A DNA stretch of 44,461 nt from an uncultured Pelagibacteraceae bacterium (GCA_902605605.1 CACLDI010000006.1:1-44461), one strand, 5' to 3'. Positions 34,321-44,424 are shown, numbered from the stretch's first letter. Notes: generated from the letters alone by a model not told the origin. Translations and numbers: made by a program.

Positions 34321-35257
34321 TTATTTTGAAATATTAAGGGGTGGCATTAATACAACCTTCCAAGATAAAGGAAGAGAAAATTTATATCATATTGGAATTC
34401 CTTTTAGTGGTGTAATGGACAACCGAAATTTCCTTTTAGCAAATAAATTAGTTGGCAATCATTTGACTGCTCCTGTTATTGAATTTGCTTATCAGGGCCC
34501 ACATTTGAGATATACAGGTGATCAATTAAATTTTGTAATTACTGGAGATGTAATTTTTAAAATCAAAAAAAAAGATTATGAAATTGATGGTGATTGTTAT
34601 CATAGCTACCATTTAGAAAATGGCGATGAAATTAACATAATTTCTACGAACAAATCTGTTTATGGTTACTTTGCAATAGGGTCTGAAATTGATCTTAAAT
34701 TTCAGTGGAATAGTTGTTCAATAAATACCAAAGCAAATATTGGTTCAAATAATGGAAAGAAATTAGATAGTGGACAAAAGATTAATCTATTAAAAATCAA
34801 TTCTGACAAGACACTTAAAAATGTAAATTATATAAACAATAAAATTGAAAATATAAGAGTTATTAAAGGAACAAATTTTGACTATTTTTCAGATGAGGGA
34901 AAAAAAATATTTTTTGAAAAAGAATTTATTGTTTCAAAGTTATCTGACAGAATGGGGATGAGACTTGAAGGGCCAAAAATTGAAAATATTGTAAATACCA
35001 ATATTAAGTCTGAGGGTTTGGTCAAGGGTGTTATTCAGGTACCAGCTGATGGTAATCCAATAATTATGCTATCAGACCACGGCACAGTAGGTGGTTATCC
35101 AAAAATAGGTGTTGTAGTTAGCGTTGATTATGATCGCTTAGTGCAGTTAGCACCAGGTTCGAAAGTGAAGTTTCAAGAAATAGAATTATCAGATGCAGAA
35201 ACTTTATTTAAACTGTATGAAATGGAGACAAAAAATTTACTTAATCAAATTTTATGA
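34310..35257 (+). CDS. pxpC: 5-oxoprolinase subunit C (KipA-like)
   Basis: A 315-residue allophanate-hydrolase subunit 2 family protein: ILRGGINTTFQDKGRENLYH, GIPFSGVMDNRNFLLANKLV, SDRMGMRLEGPKI and SEGLVKGVIQVPADGNPIIM, then LSDHGTVGGYPKIGVV, all typical. An alternative ATG at 34298 would add four residues; ATG 34310 fits the family better and still overlaps pxpB by 11 bases. Its stop overlaps the permease start (ATGA). Confidence 0.94.
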   Translation: MTSNYFEILRGGINTTFQDKGRENLYHIGIPFSGVMDNRNFLLANKLVGNHLTAPVIEFAYQGPHLRYTGDQLNFVITGDVIFKIKKKDYEIDGDCYHSYHLENGDEINIISTNKSVYGYFAIGSEIDLKFQWNSCSINTKANIGSNNGKKLDSGQKINLLKINSDKTLKNVNYINNKIENIRVIKGTNFDYFSDEGKKIFFEKEFIVSKLSDRMGMRLEGPKIENIVNTNIKSEGLVKGVIQVPADGNPIIMLSDHGTVGGYPKIGVVVSVDYDRLVQLAPGSKVKFQEIELSDAETLFKLYEMETKNLLNQIL

Positions 35258-36126
35258 ATATAATCAGAAAATTACCAGGACCCTTATTAGTATTTCTGGG
35301 TGCATGTAGTTTAAGCTTTGGTGGATTAATAGTAAAATCTTTTGAGGGAGCAACTCTTTGGCAAATTTTATTTTGGAGAACTGTTTTTTTTCTAATTATA
35401 ATTAGTCTTTACTTAATCATAACTTACAAAAAACAAGTATTTCGTTCATTCTATAATTTAGGTTTTCCAGGATTTATTGGAGGTTTTGTTTTATCGTTTG
35501 GTTTTTGCGGTTACGTTTTTGCGATGTATAACACTACTGTTGCAAATGCTAATTTCATTATTCAAACTCAAACAATCTTTTTAGCAATTTTTGGATATTT
35601 TTTTTTAAAGGAAAAAATTTCAGTCATCACACTCACTTCTATAATATTAGCAATTTCGGGTATCCTGTTGATGGTAGGAAACTCTTTATCTCCTGGTCAA
35701 ATGACAGGAAATATTGCTGCATTTATAATGCCAATTTCGTTTGCAGTTTTAATATTAGTTGTAAGAAAATATCCTAATGTAGATATGGTGCCTGCACAAT
35801 TTATTGCTGGGGTATTTGCTCTAACCATAGGGTTTTTAATGTCTGGAAAAATTCTAATTTCTGCACATGATATTTTTTTAGGTTTCTTGGCAGGTTTTAT
35901 GCAATTAGGATTTGGATTTATTTTAATTACAATTGGTGCTCAAAGAACACCATCTGCTATGGTTGGAATCATAATGTTGACAGAGGCAGTTTTAGGGCCG
36001 CTTTGGGCATGGATGTTTATTAATGAACAGCCTCCATTTATAGTGATTATTGGAGGTGCAATTGTAATTTTTGCAGTATTACTTCAATTTTACAATCTTT
36101 ATTCCTTAGAAAAAAAGACTGCTTAA
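35254..36126 (+). CDS. EamA/DMT-family permease in the pxp operon
   Basis: A 290-residue ten-helix drug/metabolite transporter made of two EamA repeats: first repeat ends near FGYFFLKEKISVITLTSIIL, second near MLTEAVLGPLWAWMFINEQP followed by PFIVIIGGAIVIFAVLL. The substrate is not readable. The ATGA overlap with pxpC makes 5-oxoproline, glutamate or a related amino-acid derivative a reasonable guess. Confidence 0.87.
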   Translation: MNIIRKLPGPLLVFLGACSLSFGGLIVKSFEGATLWQILFWRTVFFLIIISLYLIITYKKQVFRSFYNLGFPGFIGGFVLSFGFCGYVFAMYNTTVANANFIIQTQTIFLAIFGYFFLKEKISVITLTSIILAISGILLMVGNSLSPGQMTGNIAAFIMPISFAVLILVVRKYPNVDMVPAQFIAGVFALTIGFLMSGKILISAHDIFLGFLAGFMQLGFGFILITIGAQRTPSAMVGIIMLTEAVLGPLWAWMFINEQPPFIVIIGGAIVIFAVLLQFYNLYSLEKKTA

Positions 36127-36130
36127 AATA

Positions 36131-36157
36131 TTGACATTGGTTAATATATGATAGAAT
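36131..36157 (+). promoter_or_regulatory. Promoter of the gcvTHP operon
   Basis: A perfect TTGACA (36131-36136) precedes TAGAAT (36152-36157) with a 15-base spacer; GAATAT at 36154-36159 would give 17. Transcription would start just before the riboswitch. Confidence 0.6.
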
Positions 36158-36162
36158 ATTTC

Positions 36163-36322
36163 TTAACGGGAGAGATCACAATTTAATGTGGCACCGAAGG
36201 AGCAACCACCCAGGAAACTCTCAGGTAAAAGGACCGTAACATATTAACTCTGGAAAGAGATTAGATTCTCGCCGAAGGAGTAAAACTCTCAGGCAAATAT
36301 ACAGATGGGTACGATAGAGTTA
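36163..36322 (+). ncRNA. Tandem glycine riboswitch
   Basis: Two glycine aptamers lie between the permease and gcvT. The first spans about 36163-36240, with conserved GCACCGAAGGAGCAA and AACTCTCAGGTAAAAGGACC. The second spans about 36245-36322, with CGCCGAAGGAGTAAAACTCT and CAGGCAAA. The outer helix of the second aptamer pairs TAACTCT (36245-36251) with AGAGTTA (36316-36322), ending 2 bases before the gcvT ATG. No terminator T-run is present, suggesting translational control. Glycine riboswitches on gcv operons usually turn expression on with glycine and are known in SAR11. Confidence 0.95.
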
Positions 36323-36324
36323 GT

Positions 36325-37428
36325 ATGGAAATTAAAAAAACATCTTTAAATAAATTACATCAAGATAGTCAAGCTAAGTTTGTTGAATTTGCTGGTTATG
36401 AGATGCCAATTCAATACAGTAAAGGTGTTATTGAAGAGCATAAATTTACAAGATCTCATGCTGGTATCTTTGATGTTTCACATATGGGTCAATTATTTAT
36501 TTATGGAAATGAAAATCTAACATCCGATCTTGAAAAAATTTTTCCCTTAGATTTAAAAAATCTTCAACAAAATTGCTCTAAGTATAGTTTTCTCATGAAC
36601 GAAGAGGCAGGTATTTATGATGATCTTATAATTACCAAACTGGAAGATGGATACTTAATTATTTTAAATGCTGCATGCAAAGAAAAAGATTTTGAAATTT
36701 TAAGCAACATATTGTCTAAAAAATATAAAATGGAACTAAGTAATGATAGAGCACTAGTTGCAATACAAGGTCCAAAAGCAGTTGAAATTTTAAATGAAAC
36801 CATAAATGGGGTTAAAAACTTAACTTTTATGACTGGTGACTGGTTTGATTATAATGGTCAAAAGTTATTTGTTACTAGATCAGGATACACAGGAGAGGAT
36901 GGTTTTGAAGTATCCATTCTAAATGATTTAGCTGAAGAATTCACAAAAAGCTTAATTAAGAAGGGTGCAGAACTAATTGGTCTTGGAGCAAGAGATACTT
37001 TGAGATTAGAGGCGGGATTATGCTTATATGGTCATGAATTAGACCTAAATAAAACTCCAGTAGAGGCAAACCTTAAATGGGCAATATCAAAGGAAAGATT
37101 GTCGAATGGAGGTTTTGTTGGTTCCGATAAAATAATTAACCAAATTAAGGAAGGTGCCAAACAAATAAGAGTTGGAATTAAACCTGAAGGTAGATTAATC
37201 GCTAGAGAAAAGACTAAGATTTTTAATGAAACTGAATTACCAATTGGAGAAATTACAAGTGGTACATTTGGTCCAAGTATTAATGGTCCAATAGCAATGG
37301 GATATGTTGATAAAGAATTTTCTAAAATTGATACTAAAATTTTATTAGAGGTAAGAGGTAAAAAACATCCAGCAAATATTTGTAAGTTACCGTTTTATAA
37401 AAAAAGTTACGTGAAAGGAGCAAATTAA
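36325..37428 (+). CDS. gcvT: Glycine cleavage system T protein (aminomethyltransferase)
   Basis: A 367-residue folate-dependent enzyme of the glycine cleavage complex, releasing ammonia and making methylene-tetrahydrofolate. Motifs: [63 protein letters not shown] and [11 protein letters not shown]-terminal domain [19 protein letters not shown]. Its last base is shared with the gcvH start. It is controlled by the riboswitch directly upstream. Confidence 0.98.
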   Translation: MEIKKTSLNKLHQDSQAKFVEFAGYEMPIQYSKGVIEEHKFTRSHAGIFDVSHMGQLFIYGNENLTSDLEKIFPLDLKNLQQNCSKYSFLMNEEAGIYDDLIITKLEDGYLIILNAACKEKDFEILSNILSKKYKMELSNDRALVAIQGPKAVEILNETINGVKNLTFMTGDWFDYNGQKLFVTRSGYTGEDGFEVSILNDLAEEFTKSLIKKGAELIGLGARDTLRLEAGLCLYGHELDLNKTPVEANLKWAISKERLSNGGFVGSDKIINQIKEGAKQIRVGIKPEGRLIAREKTKIFNETELPIGEITSGTFGPSINGPIAMGYVDKEFSKIDTKILLEVRGKKHPANICKLPFYKKSYVKGAN

Positions 37429-37808
37429 TGAGTGAAGTTAAATTTTCAAAAGAACATGAGTGGATTATTTTAGAGGGAGATGTAGCCACAATTGGTATAA
37501 CTCAACATGCAACTGAAATGCTAGGTGATATAGTATTTGCAGAATTACCTGAGAAGGGCTCAAATGTTGAAAAAGATGGAACTGCTGGAGTAGTTGAATC
37601 TACTAAAGCTGCAAGTGACGTTTATACACCTGTAAGTGGGGAAGTTGTTGATATAAACCAAGCAATTGTTGATGATCCTTCAAAAATAAATGAGGATCCT
37701 GAGGGTGCAGCTTGGTTTTTTAAATTAAAAATGAAAGATATTTCTGAGTTGGATAGTTTAATGAATAAAGAGGAATATGATAGGTTTGCAAAGGAGAGTT
37801 CTAGTTAA
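37428..37808 (+). CDS. gcvH: Glycine cleavage system H protein
   Basis: A 126-residue lipoyl carrier protein shuttling the aminomethyl group between P, T and L proteins. The lipoylated lysine is K60 in [17 protein letters not shown]. The N-terminal [19 protein letters not shown] is typical. TAATG junctions link it by one base to gcvT and gcvP. Confidence 0.98.
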   Translation: MSEVKFSKEHEWIILEGDVATIGITQHATEMLGDIVFAELPEKGSNVEKDGTAGVVESTKAASDVYTPVSGEVVDINQAIVDDPSKINEDPEGAAWFFKLKMKDISELDSLMNKEEYDRFAKESSS

Positions 37809-40678
37809 TGTTACATAATTCACAAAAAGATTTTTTGAGAAGGCATATTGGTCCGTCTGAAGAAGATCAAAAAAAAATGCTCAGTGAACTTAAATATACT
37901 TCTTTAGATGACCTTATAAAAAATACTGTTCCAGAAAAAATACAGTTTAAAGGTGAACTTAATATTGGCGAGTCGAATTCAGAATATGAAGCGCTAAGAA
38001 AATTAAAAGTGATTTCAAAAAAAAATCAGATTTACTCTAATTTTATTGGTATGGGTTATTATGGAACCTACACACCTTATGTGATTTTAAGAAATATATT
38101 AGAAAATCCTGGGTGGTATACTTCATACACACCTTATCAGCCTGAAGTAGCACAAGGTAGGTTAGAAATGTTACTAAACTTTCAACAGATGATTGTCGAT
38201 TTTACTGGTATGGATATTGCTAATGCATCTTTACTTGATGAAAGTACAGCTGCTGCTGAAGCTGTGGGTTTGAGTTACAGATTAAATAAAAGCGATTGCA
38301 AACTAGTATTTGTATCAGAAAATTGTCATCCGCAAACAATTGATCTGATAAAAACTAGGGCAGAACCTATGGGGCTCACAGTTCTTGTTGGAAATGAAGA
38401 TAAAGTTTTAGATAATTTAAAAGAAGATGTTGTATGTGGAATTTTACAATATCCTGGAACTTTAGGTGATATCAAAGATCCAAGTGAGTCAATAAGTAAA
38501 ATCCATAAAAAGAATGGTAAAGCGATACTTGCATGCGATTTACTTTCACTTGCTAAGTTGAAAACACCAAGAGAACTAGGTGCTGATATAGCTGTGGGTA
38601 GTTCTCAACGGTTTGGAATTCCGATGGGTTATGGTGGACCTCACGCAGCATTTTTTGCAACAAAAGATGAATATAAAAGATCCTTACCTGGCAGATTAGT
38701 AGGAGTTTCAGTGGATAGACACGGAAATAAAGCTTACAGATTATCGTTACAAACTAGAGAACAGCATATAAGAAGAGATAAAGCTACAAGCAACATTTGT
38801 ACAGCTCAAGCCTTGTTAGCAATTGTGTCAGCAGCATACGCTATTTACCATGGTCCAGATGGAATTAAAAATATTTCTGAAAGAGTATCTCAATTAGCAA
38901 AAAATTTTGCTGATAAAATTAAACAATCTGGATATGAATTATATTCAGATTACTTTTTTGATAATGTAACTATTATCACTAAAGAAAAGACTGATCAGAT
39001 TTTTGAAAATGCTTTAAATCAAAAAGTTAATATTAGAAAAGTAAATTCAGAAATGTTGTCCGTATCTTTCGATGAAAGAAAAAATGTTTATAGAGTAAAC
39101 CAGCTACTAAAAATTTTTAATGCTGCAGAATCAATTAAAAAAGAAGATCCTGTAGCAAATTTAGTAAATTTACCAAAAAATTTAATTAGAACTTCTAAAT
39201 ATTTAGAACACCCTGTTTTTAATTTATATCATTCAGAGACAGAAATGCTTAGATATCTTAAAAAGTTAGAAGATAAAGATATAGCTCTTAATAGAACCAT
39301 GATTGCACTAGGCTCATGTACTATGAAATTAAATGCTACTGCGGAAATGATACCTATTTCATGGAGAGAATTAGCTGAGCCTCATCCGTTTGTGCCTGTT
39401 GAACAGATGGAGGGTTATAGAGAATTGTTCACTGATCTTAAAAATTGGCTAAGATCAATCACTGGTTTTTCTGGAGTTTCGCTTCAGCCGAATGCAGGTG
39501 CTCAAGGTGAATATGCGGGATTAATGGTAATACGAAAATATCACTTAGACAGAGGTGATGAAAATAGAAATATATGTTTAATACCTAGCTCAGCACATGG
39601 AACAAATCCAGCAAGTGCACAAATGGTTGGAATGAAAGTTGTGGTAGTTGATTGTGATAAAGAAGGGAATGTAGATTTTGAAGATTTAAAGAAAAAAACA
39701 GAAACACATTCAGAAAATCTTGGAGCTTTGATGGTTACATATCCATCAACACATGGTGTTTTTGAAGAAAAAATATCAGATATCTGTGATTTAATTCATA
39801 AACATGGTGGTCAAGTTTATATGGATGGTGCAAACCTAAATGCGCTCGTAGGTATTGCAAAACCTGGAAATTTTGGTCCAGATGTTTGTCATATAAACTT
39901 ACACAAAACTTTCTGTATTCCACATGGTGGTGGAGGACCAGGAATGGGTCCAATTGCTTGCAAAAGACACTTACAAGTTTATCTGCCCAATCATCCAGTG
40001 GTTAAAGATTGTGGTCCTGCAACAGGTATAGGCGCAGTTTCTGCAGCACCTTGGGGTAGTTCAAGTATTTTATCTATTTCATGGATGTATATAAAAATGA
40101 TGGGATCTCAAGGTTTGAAATTAGCAACAGAAGTTGCCATTTTAAACGCCAATTATATAGCTCATAGATTAAAAGACCATTTTCCAATTTTATACAAAGG
40201 TACTAATGGGAATGTTGCCCATGAATGTATAATTGATATTAGATCAATTAAAAGTGAAACGGGTGTGAGTGAGGAAGACATTGCAAAAAGATTAATAGAC
40301 TATGGGTTCCACGCACCAACAATGTCATGGCCAGTTGCTGGTACAATGATGATAGAGCCTACCGAGAGTGAAAGTTTACCAGAAATAGATAGATTTTGTG
40401 ATACTTTAATAAATATTAAAACGGAAATAGAAATGATTAAGTCGGGTAAATTTGATAAAGTAGATAATCCAATTAAAAATGCACCTCACACTGATATTGA
40501 ACTTTCGTCAGATGAATGGGAACACAAATATTCTAGACAGCAAGCAGCGTATCCTGCAAAATTCTTGAAAACAAATAAATTTTGGCCTCCAGTCGCAAGA
40601 GTAGACAATGTTTATGGAGATAAAAATATTTTTTGTACTTGTCCAAGTATGGATGAGTTTAAAGAAGATGCAGCATAA
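37808..40678 (+). CDS. gcvP: Glycine dehydrogenase (decarboxylating), full-length P protein
   Basis: A 956-residue PLP enzyme that decarboxylates glycine, with the two gcvPA- and gcvPB-like halves fused as in the E. coli and mitochondrial protein. N-terminal half: RHIGPSEEDQKKML, YTPYQPEVAQGRLEMLLNFQ. C-terminal half: ALGSCTMKLNATAEMIPISW, IPSSAHGTNPASA, and the PLP lysine in HINLHKTFCIPHGGGGPG. The lipoamide dehydrogenase subunit is not in the window. Six bases separate it from the next gene. Confidence 0.98.
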   Translation: MLHNSQKDFLRRHIGPSEEDQKKMLSELKYTSLDDLIKNTVPEKIQFKGELNIGESNSEYEALRKLKVISKKNQIYSNFIGMGYYGTYTPYVILRNILENPGWYTSYTPYQPEVAQGRLEMLLNFQQMIVDFTGMDIANASLLDESTAAAEAVGLSYRLNKSDCKLVFVSENCHPQTIDLIKTRAEPMGLTVLVGNEDKVLDNLKEDVVCGILQYPGTLGDIKDPSESISKIHKKNGKAILACDLLSLAKLKTPRELGADIAVGSSQRFGIPMGYGGPHAAFFATKDEYKRSLPGRLVGVSVDRHGNKAYRLSLQTREQHIRRDKATSNICTAQALLAIVSAAYAIYHGPDGIKNISERVSQLAKNFADKIKQSGYELYSDYFFDNVTIITKEKTDQIFENALNQKVNIRKVNSEMLSVSFDERKNVYRVNQLLKIFNAAESIKKEDPVANLVNLPKNLIRTSKYLEHPVFNLYHSETEMLRYLKKLEDKDIALNRTMIALGSCTMKLNATAEMIPISWRELAEPHPFVPVEQMEGYRELFTDLKNWLRSITGFSGVSLQPNAGAQGEYAGLMVIRKYHLDRGDENRNICLIPSSAHGTNPASAQMVGMKVVVVDCDKEGNVDFEDLKKKTETHSENLGALMVTYPSTHGVFEEKISDICDLIHKHGGQVYMDGANLNALVGIAKPGNFGPDVCHINLHKTFCIPHGGGGPGMGPIACKRHLQVYLPNHPVVKDCGPATGIGAVSAAPWGSSSILSISWMYIKMMGSQGLKLATEVAILNANYIAHRLKDHFPILYKGTNGNVAHECIIDIRSIKSETGVSEEDIAKRLIDYGFHAPTMSWPVAGTMMIEPTESESLPEIDRFCDTLINIKTEIEMIKSGKFDKVDNPIKNAPHTDIELSSDEWEHKYSRQQAAYPAKFLKTNKFWPPVARVDNVYGDKNIFCTCPSMDEFKEDAA

Positions 40679-40684
40679 AAATTA

Positions 40685-41923
40685 ATGAAAATTGCTGTTG
40701 TCGGCTCAGGTATTTCTGGTTTAAGTGCTGCATACTATTTATCCAAAAAACATCATGTAGATCTTTTTGAAAAAGAAGACCGTTTTGGGGGCCACTCACA
40801 TACCATTGATCTTACTTTTGGAGAAAAAAAAGTCTCTGTTGATATAGGTTTTATTGTATTTAACTTTCAAACATACCCAAATTTAATAAAATTTTTTAAA
40901 GAAAATAATATTGAAATTGAAAAAAGTGACATGTCTTTTTCAGTTTCAGTTGATAATACAAATTTTGAATATTGTGGAAAAGGGATAAGTGGTATTTTCT
41001 CTAATAGATTAAATTTGTTTAATTTAAAATTTTTAAAAATGTTCTTTGATATAATTAAATTTTATAAAAAAAGTGATCAAGAAAGTATCTCAGAAGAAAA
41101 ATTAACGTTAGGTGAATATCTTAAAAAAAATAGATTATCAAAACCATTTATAGATTACCATATAATTCCCATGGTTTCAGCTATTTGGTCAATGCCCCCA
41201 TTAGAAGCAAGTAAGATGCCAATAAATTTTTTTTTAAAATTTTTCCAAAATCATGGTTTATTTAAATTAAAAAACAGACCTCAATGGTATACGGTATCAA
41301 ATAGAAGCAGAACTTATGTAAATTACATTATATCAAACATTAGTGGTGAGCATTATAAAAATTATAAAGTTAAAAAATTAAAAAGAAAGCCCTCAGGTAT
41401 TGACTTATACTATGGAGGGCAAAGTGAGTTTTTTGATTATGACAAAGTAGTCATAGCAACTCATGCAGATGAAGCTTTAGAAATAATTGATAATCCAACA
41501 GAGGACGAGAAAAAAATTCTATCTAATTTTAGCTATAAAGAAAATATCGCGTATATTCATACGGATGTTAGAGCTATGCCTAAGAACAAAAAAGCTTGGA
41601 GTTCTTGGAATTCATCTATCAACGATAAAAATGTTGAAAAGAACTCAATTAGTTATTGGTTAAATTTGTTACAAAATTTAAAGTGTGAACAAGATATTTT
41701 TTTGACCTTAAATCCATATTTTGAGATTGATAAGTCAAAAATACTTAAAAAAGTTAGATTTACTCATCCATATTATGATCAAAAAGCATTAGATACGCAA
41801 CACGAGCTCTCTAAATTACAAAATCAAAAAGATCTACTTTTTTGTGGAAGTTATTTTGGTTACGGATTTCATGAAGATGGAATAAAATCATCAATTGAAA
41901 TGCTGAATAACCTTAATGATTAA
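40685..41923 (+). CDS. COG2907-type FAD-dependent oxidoreductase
   Basis: A 412-residue flavoprotein of the amine-oxidase/phytoene-desaturase-like superfamily. The FAD fold is VVGSGISGLSAAYYLSKKHH with ribose-binding acid in LFEKEDRFGGHSH. The VIATHADEALEIIDNPTEDE and LFCGSYFGYGFHEDGIKSS segments mark the COG2907 type. In many proteobacteria this gene precedes DUF1365 and cyclopropane-fatty-acid synthase genes, as here. A role in oxidising or modifying membrane acyl chains is inferred from that linkage. It overlaps the next gene by 8 bases. Confidence 0.88.
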   Translation: MKIAVVGSGISGLSAAYYLSKKHHVDLFEKEDRFGGHSHTIDLTFGEKKVSVDIGFIVFNFQTYPNLIKFFKENNIEIEKSDMSFSVSVDNTNFEYCGKGISGIFSNRLNLFNLKFLKMFFDIIKFYKKSDQESISEEKLTLGEYLKKNRLSKPFIDYHIIPMVSAIWSMPPLEASKMPINFFLKFFQNHGLFKLKNRPQWYTVSNRSRTYVNYIISNISGEHYKNYKVKKLKRKPSGIDLYYGGQSEFFDYDKVVIATHADEALEIIDNPTEDEKKILSNFSYKENIAYIHTDVRAMPKNKKAWSSWNSSINDKNVEKNSISYWLNLLQNLKCEQDIFLTLNPYFEIDKSKILKKVRFTHPYYDQKALDTQHELSKLQNQKDLLFCGSYFGYGFHEDGIKSSIEMLNNLND

Positions 41924-42680
41924 CTCTTGTATATATACTGGAACAGTAATCCATAAACGATTTAAACCTAAAGAGCATTTCTTTAAATATAAAGTTTTTT
42001 CATTGTTGATAGATTTATCTGAACTTGAGATATTAAGTGATAAAATAAGATTTTTTTCACTAAATCGTTTTAATTTAATCAGTTTTCAAGAAAAAGATCA
42101 TGGAGAACGAGATGGTTCATCACTTACCAAATGGGTAAAAAAAAACCTGAAACAAAATAATATTAATTCAGAAAATATTAAAATTAAACTTTTGTGTTAC
42201 CCAAGAATATTGGGATACGTATTTAATCCTCTTAGTATTTTTTTTGTTTACGACAATCAAGAACAGTTGGTATCAATTTTATATGAAGTAAAAAATACTT
42301 TTGGAGAACAACATACTTATGTATTTAGGGTGGATAATAAAAATAATTTAATAAAGAATAATTGCTCAAAGAAATTTCATGTATCTCCATTTATTGAAAT
42401 GGACTGTCAGTACTTTTTTAAAATATTAAAACCAGGAGATAAATTATCCATAATTATTGATCAATATGATAAAGATGGAAAGATTTTGTTTGCTTCTCAA
42501 GATGGTGTAAGAGATGACCTAAATAGTTCACAATTAATCAAATCTTATCTAAAACATCCTTTAATGACTTTAAAAATTATTTCTGCGATACATTTTGAAG
42601 CGTTCAAATTATGGTTAAAAGGAATAAGATTAGTCAAAAAAAAATTTAATATTAAAAATAATTTAACAGTTGAGAATTAA
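41916..42680 (+). CDS. DUF1365 family protein
   Basis: A 254-residue protein: SCIYTGTVIHKRFKPKEHFF, FKYKVFSLLIDLSELE, RILGYVFNPLSIFFVYDNQE, LYEVKNTFGEQHTYVF and KKFHVSPFIEMDCQYFF are the DUF1365 hallmarks. Biochemical function is unknown. It is always or nearly always next to a CFA synthase and a COG2907 flavoprotein, so it is thought to take part in acyl-chain modification. It shares 8 bases with the flavoprotein gene and one base with the methyltransferase gene. Confidence 0.9.
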   Translation: MINSCIYTGTVIHKRFKPKEHFFKYKVFSLLIDLSELEILSDKIRFFSLNRFNLISFQEKDHGERDGSSLTKWVKKNLKQNNINSENIKIKLLCYPRILGYVFNPLSIFFVYDNQEQLVSILYEVKNTFGEQHTYVFRVDNKNNLIKNNCSKKFHVSPFIEMDCQYFFKILKPGDKLSIIIDQYDKDGKILFASQDGVRDDLNSSQLIKSYLKHPLMTLKIISAIHFEAFKLWLKGIRLVKKKFNIKNNLTVEN

Positions 42681-43858
42681 TGTTTTTAAATAAAATATCA
42701 GATAAATTGGTTTTTAATTTTTTGAGTAAGATTGATTATGGTTATCTAAAGATTAAAACCTTTGATGGAGAACTTCACAAGTTTGGAAATCAACAAGAAC
42801 CACTTAGTGCTAATATAATTATTAAAAAACCAAATTTTAATTATAATTTAATACGTGGTGGAAGTGTTGGTTTTGCTGAGTCTTATATGAGAGGTGAATT
42901 TGAAACAGACAACCTCCCAAATTTGATTGAACTTACTGCAAGAAATATAAAAATTATTCATAGGTTTTCAGGTTTACTAGATATTCCTTTAATTAATTTT
43001 ATAAAAAATAAAATCATTAAAAACACCAAGAGTAGGAGTAAGGAGAATATTGCTAAGCACTACGACTTAGGAAACGAATTTTTTTCACTATGGCTTGATG
43101 ATACTTTAACTTATTCGAGTGCTATATTTAATGAAAATTCAAAAAACTTATCTGAAGCACAAAACAATAAATATCAAAAATTAATTGATCTTATTAAACC
43201 GAATAATGGTGATAAAGTTTTAGAAATTGGTTGTGGGTGGGGTGGTTTTGCTGAGTATTTAGGTAAAAAATATGACGTAAAACTTGATTGCATTACTATT
43301 TCAAAAAAACAATTTGAATATGCCAAAGAGCGAATTCACAAATGTGGTTTAAATGAAAAAGTAAATATTGAGATTAAAGATTACAGAGATTTACAGGGGA
43401 AATATAATTCTATTGCTTCAATAGAAATGATCGAAGCTGTTGGGCAAAATTATCTTGATGGATATTTTAAAACAATTAAAAATAATTTATCAGGAGGTGG
43501 TAAAGCAGCTATTCAAGCAATAACAATTGATGACAATTTGTTTGATAGATATAAAAATAAACAAGATTTTATTCAAAAATATATCTTTCCTGGAGGATTT
43601 CTTCCTAATAAAAACAGCATAAATAGATATGTTTCAGATAATGGACTTACAATTAACTCATATATCTCATATGCAGATCATTATGCTGATACTTTAGAAA
43701 TTTGGAGGAATCAATTTATCAAAAAATGGGAGTTAATTAAAAATCAAGGTTTTGATTTAAAATTTAAGAGAATGTGGGAATTTTATTTATCTTATTGTGA
43801 AGCTGGCTTTAAATCAAAGAATATAGATCTAATTCAATTTTCACTGCAAAACAAATAA
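42680..43858 (+). CDS. Cyclopropane-fatty-acyl-phospholipid synthase family methyltransferase
   Basis: A 392-residue SAM-dependent enzyme. The signature AKHYDLGNEFFSLWLDDTLT is followed by the SAM site VLEIGCGWGGFAEYL (180-194), IASIEMIEAVGQNYLDGYF and QKYIFPGGFLP. Substrates are unsaturated acyl chains of phospholipids, forming cyclopropane or methyl-branched chains. Given its flavoprotein and DUF1365 partners it may make a different modified lipid (for example methylated or furan fatty acids, as made by related alphaproteobacterial clusters) rather than a plain cyclopropane. Confidence 0.92.
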   Translation: MFLNKISDKLVFNFLSKIDYGYLKIKTFDGELHKFGNQQEPLSANIIIKKPNFNYNLIRGGSVGFAESYMRGEFETDNLPNLIELTARNIKIIHRFSGLLDIPLINFIKNKIIKNTKSRSKENIAKHYDLGNEFFSLWLDDTLTYSSAIFNENSKNLSEAQNNKYQKLIDLIKPNNGDKVLEIGCGWGGFAEYLGKKYDVKLDCITISKKQFEYAKERIHKCGLNEKVNIEIKDYRDLQGKYNSIASIEMIEAVGQNYLDGYFKTIKNNLSGGGKAAIQAITIDDNLFDRYKNKQDFIQKYIFPGGFLPNKNSINRYVSDNGLTINSYISYADHYADTLEIWRNQFIKKWELIKNQGFDLKFKRMWEFYLSYCEAGFKSKNIDLIQFSLQNK

Positions 43859-43875
43859 CTTATAAAAGGACATTT

Positions 43876-44424
43876 ATGCAAAATATAAAAACAATTAAAT
43901 CTATTTTATTGATAATTTGTGCTTTCTTAATTACAAGTTGTTCAAATAATAGTGCTATGAAACCAGAAGATTTTAAAAATAAAGAGCCGAGATTAATAAT
44001 TGAAGAATATTTAAGTGGAAATGTTAAGGCATGGGGTGTTTTACAAAACAGATCGGGTAAAGTTACAAGACAGTTTAATGCTGATTTAAATGGTAAATGG
44101 GATGGAAAACAATTAGTTTTAAAAGAAAAATTTAATTGGGATGATGGCGAAGTCCAAGATAGAGAATGGACAATAAATAAAATTGATGAGCATAATTATG
44201 AGGGAACTGCAGGAGATGTTGTAGGTAAAGCCAAAGGTTATTCATACGGTCCAGCCTTTAAATTTGAATATGTTTTATTAGTTCCAGTAAAAGGAAGAGA
44301 ATTAAAAATTACATTTGATGATTGGATTTTTAAACAAGATGACCGTGTTGCAATCAATAGAGCTACAATGACAAAATTTGGTTTTAAAGTTGCAGAACTG
44401 ACTGTAGTATTTGTTAAAGATTAA
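43876..44424 (+). CDS. DUF3833-like lipoprotein
   Basis: A 182-residue protein with a lipobox: LLIICAFLITSC, lipidated C22. The mature part begins MKPEDFKNKEPRLIIEEYLS, then VKAWGVLQNRSGKVTRQFNA and YSYGPAFKFEYVLLVPVKGR, matching DUF3833 proteins of CFA-linked clusters. The fold is probably a lipocalin-like beta-barrel facing the periplasm. It could bind or carry a lipid, which is inference. It follows the methyltransferase gene by 17 bases with an AAAGGA Shine-Dalgarno-like sequence. Confidence 0.85.
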   Translation: MQNIKTIKSILLIICAFLITSCSNNSAMKPEDFKNKEPRLIIEEYLSGNVKAWGVLQNRSGKVTRQFNADLNGKWDGKQLVLKEKFNWDDGEVQDREWTINKIDEHNYEGTAGDVVGKAKGYSYGPAFKFEYVLLVPVKGRELKITFDDWIFKQDDRVAINRATMTKFGFKVAELTVVFVKD

